Part shown: one piece after another, positions 9,701 to 19,444 of the stretch
How positions within the stretch are numbered: position 1 is the stretch's first letter
Layout: the number at the start of each line of letters is the position of its first letter
Source of the DNA: Zygnema cylindricum
Taxonomy: Eukaryota > Streptophyta > Zygnematophyceae > Zygnematales > Zygnemataceae
Direction: 5' to 3'
Length of the DNA stretch: 64,000 nt
Assembly: GCA_037447655.1 (NCBI GenBank)
Contig: JBBHKE010002689.1
Span: 155,642 to 219,641 of the forward strand
Translations under genes and position numbers: made by a program
Notes under the pieces: model-generated
The model's database searches: none
What the model was told of the DNA's origin: nothing
What the model saw: only the letters and a program-made list of their open reading frames with translations

Positions 9701-11053
9701 GACTATGAGGAGACCTTTGCTCCTGTTGTTCGGTTCCCATCGGTAAGGATTCTCCTCAGTCTGGCCGCAGCGGAAGACATGGAAATTCACCAGATGGATA
9801 TTAAGACTGCTTTTCTTAATGGTGAGTTAGAGGAAGAAATTTTTATGAGGCAACCCGAGGGGTTTGTGGAAGAAGGAGAAGAGAGCAAAGTGTGCAGGCT
9901 CATAAAGTCCTTATATGGACTGAAACAGGCTCCCCGACGGTGGAATAAGAAACTAGATGAGTTTCTCACCGATCTGGGATACATCCGGATTAGCTCTGAC
10001 CATTCTATCTATATGTTTGAAGATGAGAATGGTGTCATTTTTATTGCAATTTATGTGGATGATCTGCTTGTGTTAAGTAAGTCTTTAGATAATATCAATA
10101 GGCTAAAGAAAGATCTTAGGGGCAGATTTGATATGAAGGATTTAGGGGAGGCAAAATATATTTTGGGGATCCAAATGGAGAGAGATAGAGGGAAAAAGAT
10201 TATGAGACTTACTCAGAAAGAAGCAATAGGTAATATGCTTGAGAAATTCCAGATGGAAAATGCTAACAGTTGTACCACTCCCATGGACTTGAAAAAAGTA
10301 AGTGATGGGAGTGTAGAAGGAGGAGTGATGATCTTAGACGATCAGATGAGTCTAGAGGAGAGAGAGTTCATGAAGTCTATTCCTTATAGACAGGTCGTAG
10401 GAAGCTTAATCTATTTTATGAACTGTACCAGGCCGGACATAGCGGCAGAAGTCGGAGTACTCAGTAGGAGTCTTAATGATCATAGGAAGAGAGATTGGGA
10501 GGCAGCCAAGAGAGTCATGAGATATCTGGTGGGAACTAGAGAGTTATTGTTGCATTTGGGAGGGGAGCATACTGATATCACCACTTGGAGTGACGCCAGT
10601 TATGGGGATGCACCTATGAGAAGATGCACTTCTGGATATGTTTTGTATGTGGGGGAAGGTGCTTGCTGTTGGAGCAGTAAGCAAGAAAAGGTGGTTGCTC
10701 AGTCTACTATGGAGGCTGAGTATATGGCGTCGTGTTCTGCTGTAAAAGAACTAATGTGGGTGAAATCATTGTTACAAGAACTGGGATTTATGAAGGAGGG
10801 AGTGCATGAAATCTTTTGCGATAACCAAGCTGCAATTGCAATTGCAGCCAATCCAAAACACCATTTCAAAGCAAAACATATGGACATAAGATTAAGTTTC
10901 GTAAGAGAAAAAGTTGAAAATAAAATTCTAAATCTTGTGTATAGACCTGATGAAGAAATGGTGGCTGACATGATGACCAAACCTGAGCCCTCTCCTAAAC
11001 TAAAATATTGTCAGGAAAAATGCGGGTTGAAAGAAAAATTAGAATTAGACTAG
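6704..11053 (+). CDS. copia gag-pol polyprotein (element A)
   Basis: One open frame of 1449 codons covering all functions of a Ty1/copia element. Gag comes first (residues about 1-290), then a zinc knuckle CHYCKKPGHFIADY near 291-305 whose last Cys is replaced by Tyr (A2 keeps CHFCKKLGHFIADC). Next are protease WIIDSGAS near 377, GAG-pre-integrase WHKRLGHVHF, integrase CSGCAQGK zinc residues and core D, D, E in HTDIWGP, RSDNGGEY and PEQNGVAER (about 575-680), RT with YVDDLLVL near 1116, and RNase H with TTWSDASYGD and FCDNQAAIAIAANP. The start ATG lies 20 nt before the LTR end, so the first seven residues (MEDTELQ) are LTR-encoded and the primer-binding site is translated as VMGPP. No frameshift separates gag from pol. 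Possibly active apart from the knuckle change. Confidence 0.95.
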   Translation: MEDTELQVMGPPSRVPTFNGCGFIYWEAMMMGALCEKRYWGIVSGQVKRPPSGTPPGFGGVRFPATTAASAEEADDGDSSVSEKGKGKETPLTPIATVSGAAIVKTVENDTQMWEDVNMAAKNFILRHLTQGLATPHLHIYKAEELWVSLVEIYRAGTIQELQLAEQKLLSYTYKGGKMLDYCNDLSCLHTEMESAGWIGTMKMKVNTLIMKLPDEFENLVYRVQGMPDSSWKWNTVVGMILVQENTMEIRRGGKSIQALAVGGDRWGKDPKKPYRGERDLSGGQRPPKGLCHYCKKPGHFIADYVKLSELRLQENRGGGSSGGKKKALVVTKLSGETEDESSEEDGELLLDESLEEKEIPRRQKCALGAIREAPQEGWIIDSGASMHMCRDKELFTKLRKIPTVEIEYGDGRVVTTDLVGSVDLKVLVEGKTSILTFSDVLYIPQLSKNLVSTSVLDDKEFDTFKRKGVFTAKYGDEVYFTADKGSQGMFRLNLSNKKKNAFYVGVPEVMIWHKRLGHVHFDRLREMKKLGVVDGIEFGDNEMMDDCSGCAQGKAHRLPFPNAATCRGEKVLDLTHTDIWGPAKVPSVAGKRFMMTITDDWSRYSRVYFLKTKSEASTYFKEYKAWSEKLHETPIKRIRSDNGGEYTSNEFEEYLRDEGVQHQKTVPYNPEQNGVAERLNRTLGDSACSMLADKKIGKRFWAEAMNCANYIKNRVLTSAVKGVTPYERWVGRKPDISHLKVFGSQVYSLDTDRKNWKLDAKGKPGYFVGYDEDVKGYRVYDLAKKDIILVKHLVVMDEGKSFDPFKYTKKIRIRFESESEENSVVPEKDMSETVITDSGEIEDTGDSPETSHTPMDFEEMEEAGQDTVFMDRGADETVRRNPRLPSIPASEFEGGRRSSKRIQEKQAAHKVTKLSHPDEPQSYLEAVNSPEKERWIRAINDEMASIMEANTWELADCPPDRKPIGCKWVFKLKLNPDNTIERYKARLVAKGFTQKEGIDYEETFAPVVRFPSVRILLSLAAAEDMEIHQMDIKTAFLNGELEEEIFMRQPEGFVEEGEESKVCRLIKSLYGLKQAPRRWNKKLDEFLTDLGYIRISSDHSIYMFEDENGVIFIAIYVDDLLVLSKSLDNINRLKKDLRGRFDMKDLGEAKYILGIQMERDRGKKIMRLTQKEAIGNMLEKFQMENANSCTTPMDLKKVSDGSVEGGVMILDDQMSLEEREFMKSIPYRQVVGSLIYFMNCTRPDIAAEVGVLSRSLNDHRKRDWEAAKRVMRYLVGTRELLLHLGGEHTDITTWSDASYGDAPMRRCTSGYVLYVGEGACCWSSKQEKVVAQSTMEAEYMASCSAVKELMWVKSLLQELGFMKEGVHEIFCDNQAAIAIAANPKHHFKAKHMDIRLSFVREKVENKILNLVYRPDEEMVADMMTKPEPSPKLKYCQEKCGLKEKLELD
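6724..6738 (+). other. A primer-binding site inside gag (half-tRNA iMet)
   Basis: GGTTATGGGCCCACC starts immediately after the LTR terminal CA. It is the exact complement of the anticodon stem-loop segment GGTGGGCCCATAACC of plant initiator tRNA-Met as I recall it. The usual plant site TGGTATCAGAG is not present here. Drosophila copia and yeast Ty5 are known to prime from a half tRNA at this same arm. Confidence 0.85.
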
Positions 11054-11066
11054 AAAATAAGGGGAG
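11054..11066 (+). other. A polypurine tract
   Basis: GAAAATAAGGGGAG-type tract directly upstream of the 3' LTR start, the expected plus-strand primer site. Confidence 0.85.
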
Positions 11067-12113
11067 TGTTGAAATTTATAGATTTATAGAGTATTTTCTA
11101 GGTTTAAATATGTTTTTATAAAAAGAAAAAGAAAAGGACGGACAGCCTGCCTCCACCTCCGCTCTCTAGCCCCCATACTTGCTGTAGTCACTGAAGGAAA
11201 GAGAGAGAGGTTGATCCATGGCTGCCTTAGTTCAACAGACAGCTATTTTTAGTAGGTTACTAAAAATATACTTGACGGACCAAATATTTGATCCCGGTAC
11301 CTGCGGTTCCTCAAATCGACCAGTAGCGGTCAGCTTTATCCTAATAGACTAGGACCAATGCTAAGTGCTATGGTATGTGATAGATATATATTTAGTTCGA
11401 AAGGATAAAGTTCATTTAACTAAAACTGTTTACGGCGTACATATATACAGTTTTATAAAGTACGTCGTACGACGCTAATTCAAAACGGATACCACGCATT
11501 TTATTTCTACATCGGAACAAATATCGCGCAAGTATTTATTCTGGCCAAGATTACGTTTCGCATATAATCCAACGGCGCACATCATCGCCGAAATCCCGGA
11601 GTGGTCACTTTGGCATTTAGTGACGTGGCATCACGTGGCGCCACGTGGGGAGACATCATTCGGTCGCGGGAATTTCGAGGAACGTACGGATGAGTGGAAA
11701 GTATACACGCGTCCACTTATGGCCTTGTCGTACAGAGGCCGTACAGAAAGTACATCGGCAGTAGTACTTTCTAGTACTATACAGTTTTGTGATTGGTTCG
11801 TACAGATAGTAGATAGGAGCTGTGAGAGGGAATTAGGAAAAACTAGGACTTAGGAAAATTTAGGTAGATAGTCCTCTCTCTCAGAGAGTTTGTATAAATT
11901 GGCATCTTTGCCACCCTATAACTTATCGCCTGGTTGGCCGTTTTCAGTGATTCTTTTTTCTACGGACTCAAGGGAGTCCAGGCTACATAGGGGTGCTGTC
12001 AAATTGTTAGTTTGCCTTCTTGGGCAGCAGTGGTTGTGGCTTAAAGTGGGTTAGTTAAATACTATCTAGAGGCTTCCTGTATTCTGTGGTCCAATGGAGG
12101 ACACAGAATTGCA
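11067..12113 (+). repeat. A 3' LTR
   Basis: 1047 bp, same length as the 5' LTR. Contains the tRNA-like module (minus strand, 11273-11358), ACGT motifs at 11622-11648, and hairpin GGACTCAAGGGAGTCC at 11964-11979, where the one change lies in the loop. Confidence 0.95.
11273..11358 (-). other. tRNA-like module, antisense in A 3' LTR
   Basis: Counterpart of 5883-5968 with a few substitutions, one of them in the T-arm-like segment (GGATCAAATATTTGG). Confidence 0.55.
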
Positions 12114-12118
12114 TTAAA

Positions 12119-12951
12119 TAGAGATAGTGAGGATCAAAGGCACGCCATGGCTGCCGCCATATTTAGAAAGTGGCAGATTTTGAAGTATATGATATTTTAC
12201 CAAAATGTTGTCTAATTGAAGTTTTAAACCTGCGACCTCTAGATTCTAAATAGCCGGGAGCCTTAACCATTAAGGCGTTACGAATAGTTACACGTGACAA
12301 TTTCAAAGATATATAAACATTACCGCAACGGCTAGTTAACACCAAACTAACGGAGAGGAACAATTCATGCACGTACGCAAATCTGAATCGTGTGAAATAT
12401 ATTTTGATCGTACTGTCAACAATGTAGCCGCCACTCGAAGTGAGCTTTTGGCGGCATTCGTAAATAACGTCACGCGGTGCCACGTGGCTCCGCATTATTT
12501 GATACCGGAAAAGATGGGAGTAGGAACCATGGCTCCCAATTTTAGAGGTGTTACCTTGTAGACTATGTCGTACAATAGACGTACAATAAGTACATCGCCC
12601 ATTGTACCTTCTTGTACTATATAGTGTTTCTATTGTACTAAGGTTTAGTAGTAGGTAGTCGTGAGTAGGCAGACCATGACTAAGTGATATTTAGGTACCT
12701 CTCTCTAAGAGAGTTTTTAAATATAAAGGTCAGTTTTGACCAGCCATAACCTATTGCTCAGGGGAGCAAATTAAGAGATTCTTTTTGCTAAAGACTCAAA
12801 GAAGTCTTGTCTTCATAAATGTGAAGGTGTTCATATTTTTTGACTTTGGGGGTGACACTTATTCTTGCTGAAACACAAAGGGGTCAGGGTTATCTTAGAG
12901 GCTTCGTGTGAGTTGCCTACTCTGAGGACCAATGGAGGTCTTTGAGTTGCA
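12119..12951 (+). repeat. copia C 3' LTR, second piece
   Basis: Continuation of 5445-5676 after element A; together about 1065 bp. Contains CCATGGCTGCC, an antisense tRNA-like module (12222-12292), ACGT and GTAC motifs, a hairpin AAGACTCAAAGAAGTCTT (12791-12808), and the terminal ATGGAGGTCTTTGAGTTGCA, which again places a gag-type start codon (MEVFEL) at the LTR end. Confidence 0.85.
12222..12292 (-). other. tRNA-like module, antisense in C LTR
   Basis: Minus strand reads AATGGTTAAGGCTCCCGG, then about 20 nt later CGCAGGTTTAAAACTTC. The D-arm-like part is good and the B-box is degenerate. Confidence 0.5.
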
Positions 12952-13343
12952 CTCCGTACAAAATATAAATTTGGGAGAGGAAACCGACTTAGTTATCATA
13001 TCTGCTACCATCTTTCCATCCGGTCTATATTCCAAACTAATTATTTTAGTATCAACTTTCTCTCTAACAAAGCTCAAACAATATCCATATGCTTTGCTTT
13101 AAAGTGATACTTAAGGTTTGCTGCAATTACAATCGTAGCTTGACTATCACAAAATATCCATTGTTTTTTTCCACGACCACTAGAGCAGGTGGAGCAGCAG
13201 CAGTAGTAGTAGAAGTAGACATAATTCACTCGGATAACCTTACCAAGAATCCTACCCAACAATTGTTTTCTACAGCTCATCAAATTCGACACAAATGTCC
13301 AAACTGCTTCAAACTACACCATAGTATAGAATTTTACAACGTC
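12952..13343 (-). pseudogene. copia O, RNase H fragment
   Basis: Minus-strand remnants FCDSQATIVIAANLKYHFKAKHMDI and REKVDTKIISLEYRPDGKMVADMITK identify the C-terminus of a copia RNase H (12957-13180). The rest, up to about 13343, includes a CAGCAGCAGTAGTAG-like triplet run and is not recognisable. The fragment lies against the end of the C LTR, so copia C was probably inserted in it. Confidence 0.7.
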
Positions 13344-14064
13344 TGAAAACTCTTAAAGTTTTAGGCATATTGATACAACATCCACCAAGATATGCGACTC
13401 AGAACTTTACCAAAAATTGTTCGCAAATTACAAAATCTAGAAGTCTGGATAAATCAAATGTACTAACTCCTAAGTCTTATGCTCGAAGTGAGTTTCTACT
13501 CGTACTTTTCCTATTACAGAGTGTTGTACCTTCGATACGAACGTTCTTGAGAGATACGTGCAAAATCCTAATTGCCACGAAGATCAAGTACTCTTAATCA
13601 TACTAAAGCTAATTCTGCCACTGTACAATCACTATTACTAAGAGGTCAATACAAATACTTGTCGCCGCCTTAATTACTATTGTCCAGATGAGTTGATCTA
13701 GACGTTGGGAATACACTTGCCAGCAAATAACTATGAATCTCTTCCATTGACTTGATTCAGATCAACCGTAGCTACGTTGTCTTCTTCCGAATCATATTCA
13801 ACATCACGGCAGTTTCGTCGCATCTTCGTAGTCCCGTACTGAATAACCGCAGCTGCTTTGACCCAATTGCCTTGCAGCTCCTTTGTCCCATTTGCGTCGC
13901 AGCTACTTTGTCTTGTTGAATGTGTGACAGGCATATGCGAATGTCGGTGCCATTCTGAAATACCTCTTTTGTACTTAAGTGACGACGCATGTCATTTGCG
14001 CTATATTTTACTCTTTGTGCCGTCACACTAATTTACTGAGACTTAAAGCTTTCCAAAATCAACA
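13344..14064 (-). repeat. copia H probable 3' LTR
   Basis: The right end is clear: CCAAAATCAACA at 14053-14064 (TGTTGATTTTGG on the element strand) next to the polypurine tract CTCCCTTTAA read in reverse. The left end is uncertain; TGAAAACTC at 13344 is the best candidate, giving about 721 bp. Rich in GCAGCTGC and GTCGCAGCT motifs. It lacks the tRNA-like module and the CCATGGCTGCC block. Confidence 0.5.
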
Positions 14065-17000
14065 CTCCCTTTAAGCTTTAGACTCAGTGTATTAGCTCAG
14101 ATGTGATGTTAGGAAGTGCAGCTGCGTTGGTGTACTAGCGTAGTATGGCAGCAAAGCAACGCCACAAATTTACCTAGTTCCACTGCATCCCAATGTAGGA
14201 TTTAGCACAGTATGGCAGCATATCAACGCAACAACTCAGCTAGCCACTTAGTCCACTGCAATCCTACAATACTGCAGCTTAGGACCAAGAAGAGCTTTAG
14301 TGAGCATATCTGCAATCATTTTTGCATTGGTAGAAAGCATAATTTAATTACCTGGGAAAATACTTTTTCTCTTACAAAGTGTAATCTTACATCCATGTGC
14401 TTACTCTTGAAGTGGTGACTCGTGCTAGAGGCAATGGCAATGGCAGCCTGGTTATAACACTAGATCACTTGTGGACCAACTTGCATGTATATCAATTCTT
14501 GCAATATGGATTTCACCAATAAAAGTTCATTGAGGGCCGAGCTTGCTGCCATGTAATCTGACTCCGTTATCGATTGTGCCGTAACCTTTTGAAGTTTGTT
14601 GCTCTAGCAACAAGTCCCTTTCCTAATCACGAATCCCGTGGTGGATTTCTGGCTTGGCATGTCGCCATAGCTATCATCACTCTATGTTTGGAGCCTCACT
14701 TCTCCTTCGCCTAGTGTGAGTTTGAGGTTTTTGGTTCCTCCCAAATATCTTAAGACTCTCTTTGCTGCATCACGATCAGATTTTATGTGATTTCCTAGAC
14801 TAGTGTTCAGTACCCCAACTGCTGCTACAATATCACGACGGGTATAATTCATAAAATATATTAAAATTCCCACTATTTGTCCGTAAGGTATTAGTGTCAT
14901 AGGATCATCCTCCCTTGACTGTAAATACTCACTAACAATAACACCCGGTTCTGTCTCTTGTCCCTCTAATTTTTGTCGAAACTCCATTAGAGTTACACAC
15001 CCTTTTGCCCCCCACATTCCATACTCATCTAACATGTTTCCAATAGCCTCCTTTTAAGTCAATTTTATTAATCTCTTATTTATATCCCTTTCTACCTGAA
15101 CACCCTTAATATATTTCGCCTCACTGAGGTCTTTCATCTCAAACCGTGAATTTAAATCAGTTTTGATATTGTTAATTTCAGCCATTGATTTGCTAATTAG
15201 TAGAAGATCATCTACATACACTGCAATATACACTATCCCATCCTCACCCTTTAGAATGTAAACAAAATGATCAGAGCTTATTGTTTGAAATCTAGGCTGG
15301 TTAAGAATTCGTCAAGCTTCAGATTCCATTGTATAGGGGCCTGTTTTAGACCGTACAAAGATTTTAATAATTTGCATACTAAGTGTTTTTTTCTTGGCTC
15401 TGCATACATTTCAGGCCGCTCCATGTAAATAGTCTCTTCTAGCTCTTCATGGAAGAAAGCCGTTTTTACATCCATCTGATGTATTTCCATATCTTCTATA
15501 GCAGCTACAGACAGCAAGATCTTAACTGTCGCAAATCTTACAACCAGAGAAAAAGTTTCTTCAAAGTCAATTCTTTCTTTTTGATTAAACCCCTTTGCCA
15601 CAAGCCTAGCTGTATATCGTTCAATGGTGTTATCGGGATTTAACTTTACCTTGAATACCCATTTGTTGCCGGTCACTTTTTGATCCGGAGGAAGATCCAC
15701 AAGCTCCCATGTCTGAGCTTCCATGATCGACTTGATTTCGTCGTTGGCTGCCTTGATCTAGTGATGTCGTTCTAGTGATGAGAAGACCTCCCGAATATTC
15801 AGAGGCTCCCATGAGGCCGCTGAGTAGGCAAAGTGGGAGTTTGCTTGCAGGTGGCTACTAGATCGTCTTCCCCTCGAAAATTATAAGGCTTAAATCGTCG
15901 GATCCCTTGGATTTCTCTTTTGTCCCTGTGTAGAATTCGTAGGATTCGAAATCTAGTTATGTGGCTGAAACTCAACTTGTTGACAAACTTGGTTAGTTGC
16001 GGACACCAGTGTCACCACCAGAGGTTTGTTCATCTGTGTGACAATCTCTTGTTTGCAGTCTAAAATGACATACTCATATACTTTTTTGCTGCTTTTGTTG
16101 CGCTGTAAGTTTAAATAAATATATCGAGTTAAGCTCATCTTTTACAATAATATTCAGTGCTACAATTATTTTCTGTTTCTCAAATACAAAGACTGTATAC
16201 CCTTTGGAGTGATCATCATACCCCAACAAAATACCCGGTAGTCCTTTGTGTTCCATTTTCCATCTGTCTTTAGATGTATTTAAAATAAAGCATTTGCTAC
16301 GAAAGACTTTGAAATGACTAACATCAGATTTTCTACCTGTCCAGACCTCGTAAGGAGTAGTCTTTATCGATCTTGACACTATGCTATTCTTTGTATAAAC
16401 AACACAATTCAATGCTTCAGCCCAGAATTTTGAATCCACGTCCTTATCTGCAAGCATGGACCTAGAGATCTTTGTAATAATGCTATTTAGTCTATTTGAA
16501 ACCCCATTTTGTTTCGGTGAATATGAACGGTGAGTTGATGACTAATACTTTCTTTAAGTAGGAATTTTTCAAACTCTTTTGAAGTATATTTGTCGCCGTT
16601 GTCCGATCTGAGTTCCAGAATTGGCAGATCTTGGAGTTTCTCCACCCATGCTTTGTAGTGTTGGAAGTGGGTGAAGAATTCACTCTTGTCCTTCACGAAG
16701 TAGACTTTAGTAAACCTCATAAAATCATCTGTATACATAACCATATATTTCACCCCCCCTTGCAGATAGTACCTTTGCAAGGCCAAAAACATCAAAATAA
16801 ATTAGCTGCAAAATTTTACCATATATTTCACCCCCTCGGCAAATAGTACCTTTGCAAGGCCGAAAACATCAAAATGAATTAGTTGCAAAAGTTTAGTGGA
16901 CCGGTGTTCAGATTTTTCAGGAAACGGTAATCTGTGTATTTTTCCTAGTGCACAACCATCACACGTTTTAGCCAACTGATCTGAAAGAGCGACTCCTTCA

Positions 17001-17517
17001 AATTTACTTGCATGTACTATTTTTTTCAAACTGTCATAGTTCACATGGCGTAACCTCTTATGCCACAGCTCATCTTAAGATAATGCACCGAAATATAAAA
17101 CATCATTTTCTTTATTTTGGGCATATCCATTCGATACATTTTGTTGGCATCTCTAGTGCATGTGATTGCAATCTTTCCATTCTTGCTAACACCTTGCCGA
17201 CTATTTTTCAAATTGACCCCAAACCCTTTACTTTCTACCAAAGAAGTTGAAAACAAAATTTTATTCAAATCCGGGACAAAAAGAACATTGTGAAGAGTTC
17301 TCTCAATTGCCTTTCCTTCTATATCAACTAGCAAAGAAACATCACCTATAGCCCATGTTAGTACACTCATACCACCGGCATTGTAGATATTTTTCTCGGG
17401 TGTGGATTTCAAATTTTTGAAAACTGCCTTGTTTCACCACATGTGTGCCGACCCACCTGTATCTATAATCCATCTAGTGTCTTTTGTACCCTCTATTGCT
17501 GCCGCCATAGCGAATAA
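14065..17517 (-). pseudogene. copia H pol (protease to RNase H)
   Basis: Minus-strand copia polyprotein broken into many frames. From the 5' end (right): protease WIIDTGGSAHMW near 17440-17470, LHNVLFVPDLNK, integrase zinc CDGCALGKIHRLPFP (16925-16965), ELRSDNGDKYTS (16590s), FWAEALNCVVYTKN (16400s), RT KWVFKVKLNPDNTIERYTARLVAKGF (15590-15670) and SLYGLKQAPIQWN, RT end YGQIVGILIYFMNYTR (14840-14890), and RNase H HHFKSKHMDVRLHFVREKV near 14350-14420. Stops and frameshifts throughout. The gag and 5' LTR are missing; LTR I was inserted at the protease N-terminus after CALFAMAAA. About 14065-14260 is non-coding. Confidence 0.85.
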
Positions 17518-17811
17518 TGCAATTTTGTGTCCTCCATTGGACTACAGAATACAAGAAGCCTCTAGATAGTATTTAACTAACCCACTTTAAGCCACGACCA
17601 CTGCTGCCCAAGAAGGCAAACTGACAATTTGACTGCACCCCTATGTAGCTTTGACTCCCCTGAGTCCGTAGCAAAAAGAATCACTAAAAACGGCCAACCA
17701 GCCGATAAGTTATGAGGCACCAAAAATGCCATTTTGTACAAACTCTCAAAGGGAGAGGTGACTACCTACCAAAATTTTCTAAGTCCTGATTCCTTCTAAT
17801 AACTTCTATCT
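17518..17811 (-). repeat. A-type LTR I, cut by assembly gap
   Basis: Starts TGCAATTTTGTGTCCTCCATT, the reverse complement of an A-type LTR end including the ATGGAGGACACA start-codon block, and contains TTGACTCCCCTGAGTCC, the small hairpin region. Runs into the N gap after AACTTCTATCT, where sister LTRs continue for another 700 bp. Confidence 0.85.
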
Positions 17812-17821
17812 NNNNNNNNNN
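17812..17821. other. 10-N assembly gap
   Basis: Ten Ns. The LTR to its left is truncated exactly here and does not continue on the right, so the join probably hides collapsed or missing repeat sequence. Confidence 1.
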
Positions 17822-18124
17822 GATAGATCTCCGAAGGATATAAGACATTAGGTTATCTCCTGTGCTTTAAAGTTTCCCACAGAGGAAGGGAAAGGGGAAA
17901 AGCCTGTGTGATGACAGGGGTAGTAGACGGAGGAGGCGACTCCATCGGCAACGACGTCCTTTGGAATGAGGAGGTTTAGAACCACCTCAAGGTCTACCAC
18001 CTGCAAAGTGATCAGGTGATGGCTATGGGATCATAGTAAAAAGTGTGTTTCGAGGTTAGTAGTACCGAAGGGTTATCTACTTGGGTATAGGTAACTTCCA
18101 CCCGTGGTATCTCCCACCCGGGTA
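17822..18124. other. unassigned sequence between gap and A2 LTR end
   Basis: About 300 bp with no recognisable coding sequence and no match by eye to the other LTRs, although it directly precedes the last 68 bp of an A-type 5' LTR. It may be a diverged LTR, a small insertion, or a misjoin product. Confidence 0.4.
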
Positions 18125-18447
18125 AGTGGGTTAGTGAAAAGTATCTAGAGGCTTCCTGTATTCTGTGGTCCAATAGATGACACATAAATTCAGGTTATGG
18201 GCCCACCCTCTATGGTGCCCACCTTCAATGGATATGGGTTCATCTATTGGGAAGCCATGATGATTGGAGCTTTGTGTGAAAAATGATACTAGGGTATCGG
18301 TAGTGGACTAGTGAAACGTCCACCATCTGGAACTCCACCAAGATTTGGAGGAGTAAGGTTTCCTGCAGCAACGGCTACCTCAGCGGAGGAGGCAGATGAT
18401 GGGGACAGTAGTGTGTCCGAAAAGGGGAAAGGGAAGGAGACACCCTT

Positions 18448-19444
18448 TGAAATTTCGTGTCCTCTATTGGATTACAGAATATAGGAAGCCTCTAGATAGT
18501 TACTAACTAACCCACTTTGAATGGCAACCACTGCTACCCAAGCAGAAAAGCAGATAATCTGACTGCACCCCTGTGCAGCCTGGACTCCCTTGAGTCTGTA
18601 GGAAAAAGAATCTCTGAAAACGCCAAACCAGACGATAAGTTATGAGGCAGTAAAAATGCCAATTTGTACAAACTCTCAAAGGGAGAGGTGACTACCTACC
18701 AAATTTTCTAAGTCGTGATACCCTCTAATAACTTCTATCTACTGAAGTACGGACCAATCAGATTACTGTACCGTACCAAAAAGTACTATTGCCGGTGTAC
18801 CTTTTGTACGGCCTATATACGACAAGGCTATTAAGCGGACGCGTGTCCACTTTTCACTCGTCCGTACGTTCCTCGGAATTCTCGCGACCGAATGTCATCT
18901 CTCCACGTGGCTCTAGGTCACGCCACGTCACAAACCGCCAAAGTGACCTTTTCGGGATCTCGGCAAAGACGTATGCCGTTGGATATAACCGACATTAAAT
19001 CTCGTCCGTCGAAACAAATGACAGATTCATTTGTTTCGTGCGGTATTCAGTCCGCACTGAATTAAACCTGTTCTATGATGTTACAATTACATTGCTGTTA
19101 ATCGGTTTAGGGAACAAAACATACAATAAATATTAATCATACCCTATATACTCTAGCGAACATCTACGACAGACTGGTTAGAGCGGACGGCTACACCACG
19201 CTCTACCAGTCGGGGGTTCGAAACCTGCTGGACTCAACCTTTTTGTAGAGTGTGACTTAAGGTCACTTTCTAACCCTGTCTATGGAGCTGAGGCAGCCAT
19301 GGCTCCATCACTCTCTCTCTCCTTCAGTAACTACGACAAGTATGGGGGTAAAAGAGAAGAGATGAAGACAAGCTGTCTGCATGCTTTCTTTTTCCGCTAA
19401 TATATTAAAACTTAGAAAATACCCTAAAGCTATTTATTTCAACA
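18448..19444 (-). repeat. solo LTR J (A-related)
   Basis: 997 bp, TG...CA, inserted in A2 gag. Flanks CCCTT (18443-18447) and CCCCT (19445-19449) are a one-mismatch target duplication, and the gag text continues across it. The LTR-end start codon is lost (ATAGAGG). Confidence 0.88.
19167..19239 (+). other. tRNA-like module with extended hairpin, antisense in J
   Basis: GACTGGT-T-AGAGCG pairs perfectly with CGCTCT-ACCAGTC around a 13-nt loop, followed directly by GGGGGTTCGAAACC, a canonical B-box. This is the best-preserved copy of the module. It still lacks a matching acceptor stem. Confidence 0.7.

Larger units (their letters stand above)
5677..12113 (+). mobile_element. A, nearly intact Ty1/copia element
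   Basis: LTRs of 1047 bp each (5677-6723, 11067-12113) differ at roughly 20 positions by eye, about 2 percent, so the insertion is fairly recent. Perfect target duplication TTAAA at 5672-5676 and 12114-12118. The internal region has a primer-binding site, one long gag-pol frame and a polypurine tract. It was inserted into the 3' LTR of copia C. It is the best candidate in the window for an autonomous relative that could mobilise B1 and B2. Confidence 0.95.

Noticed and set aside
19167-19239. True tRNA genes inside the LTRs
   Set aside because: T-arms and B-boxes are good, but 5' acceptor strands complementary to the 3' ends (such as GTCCGTC or CGGACTC) are missing and the anticodon arm is abnormal.
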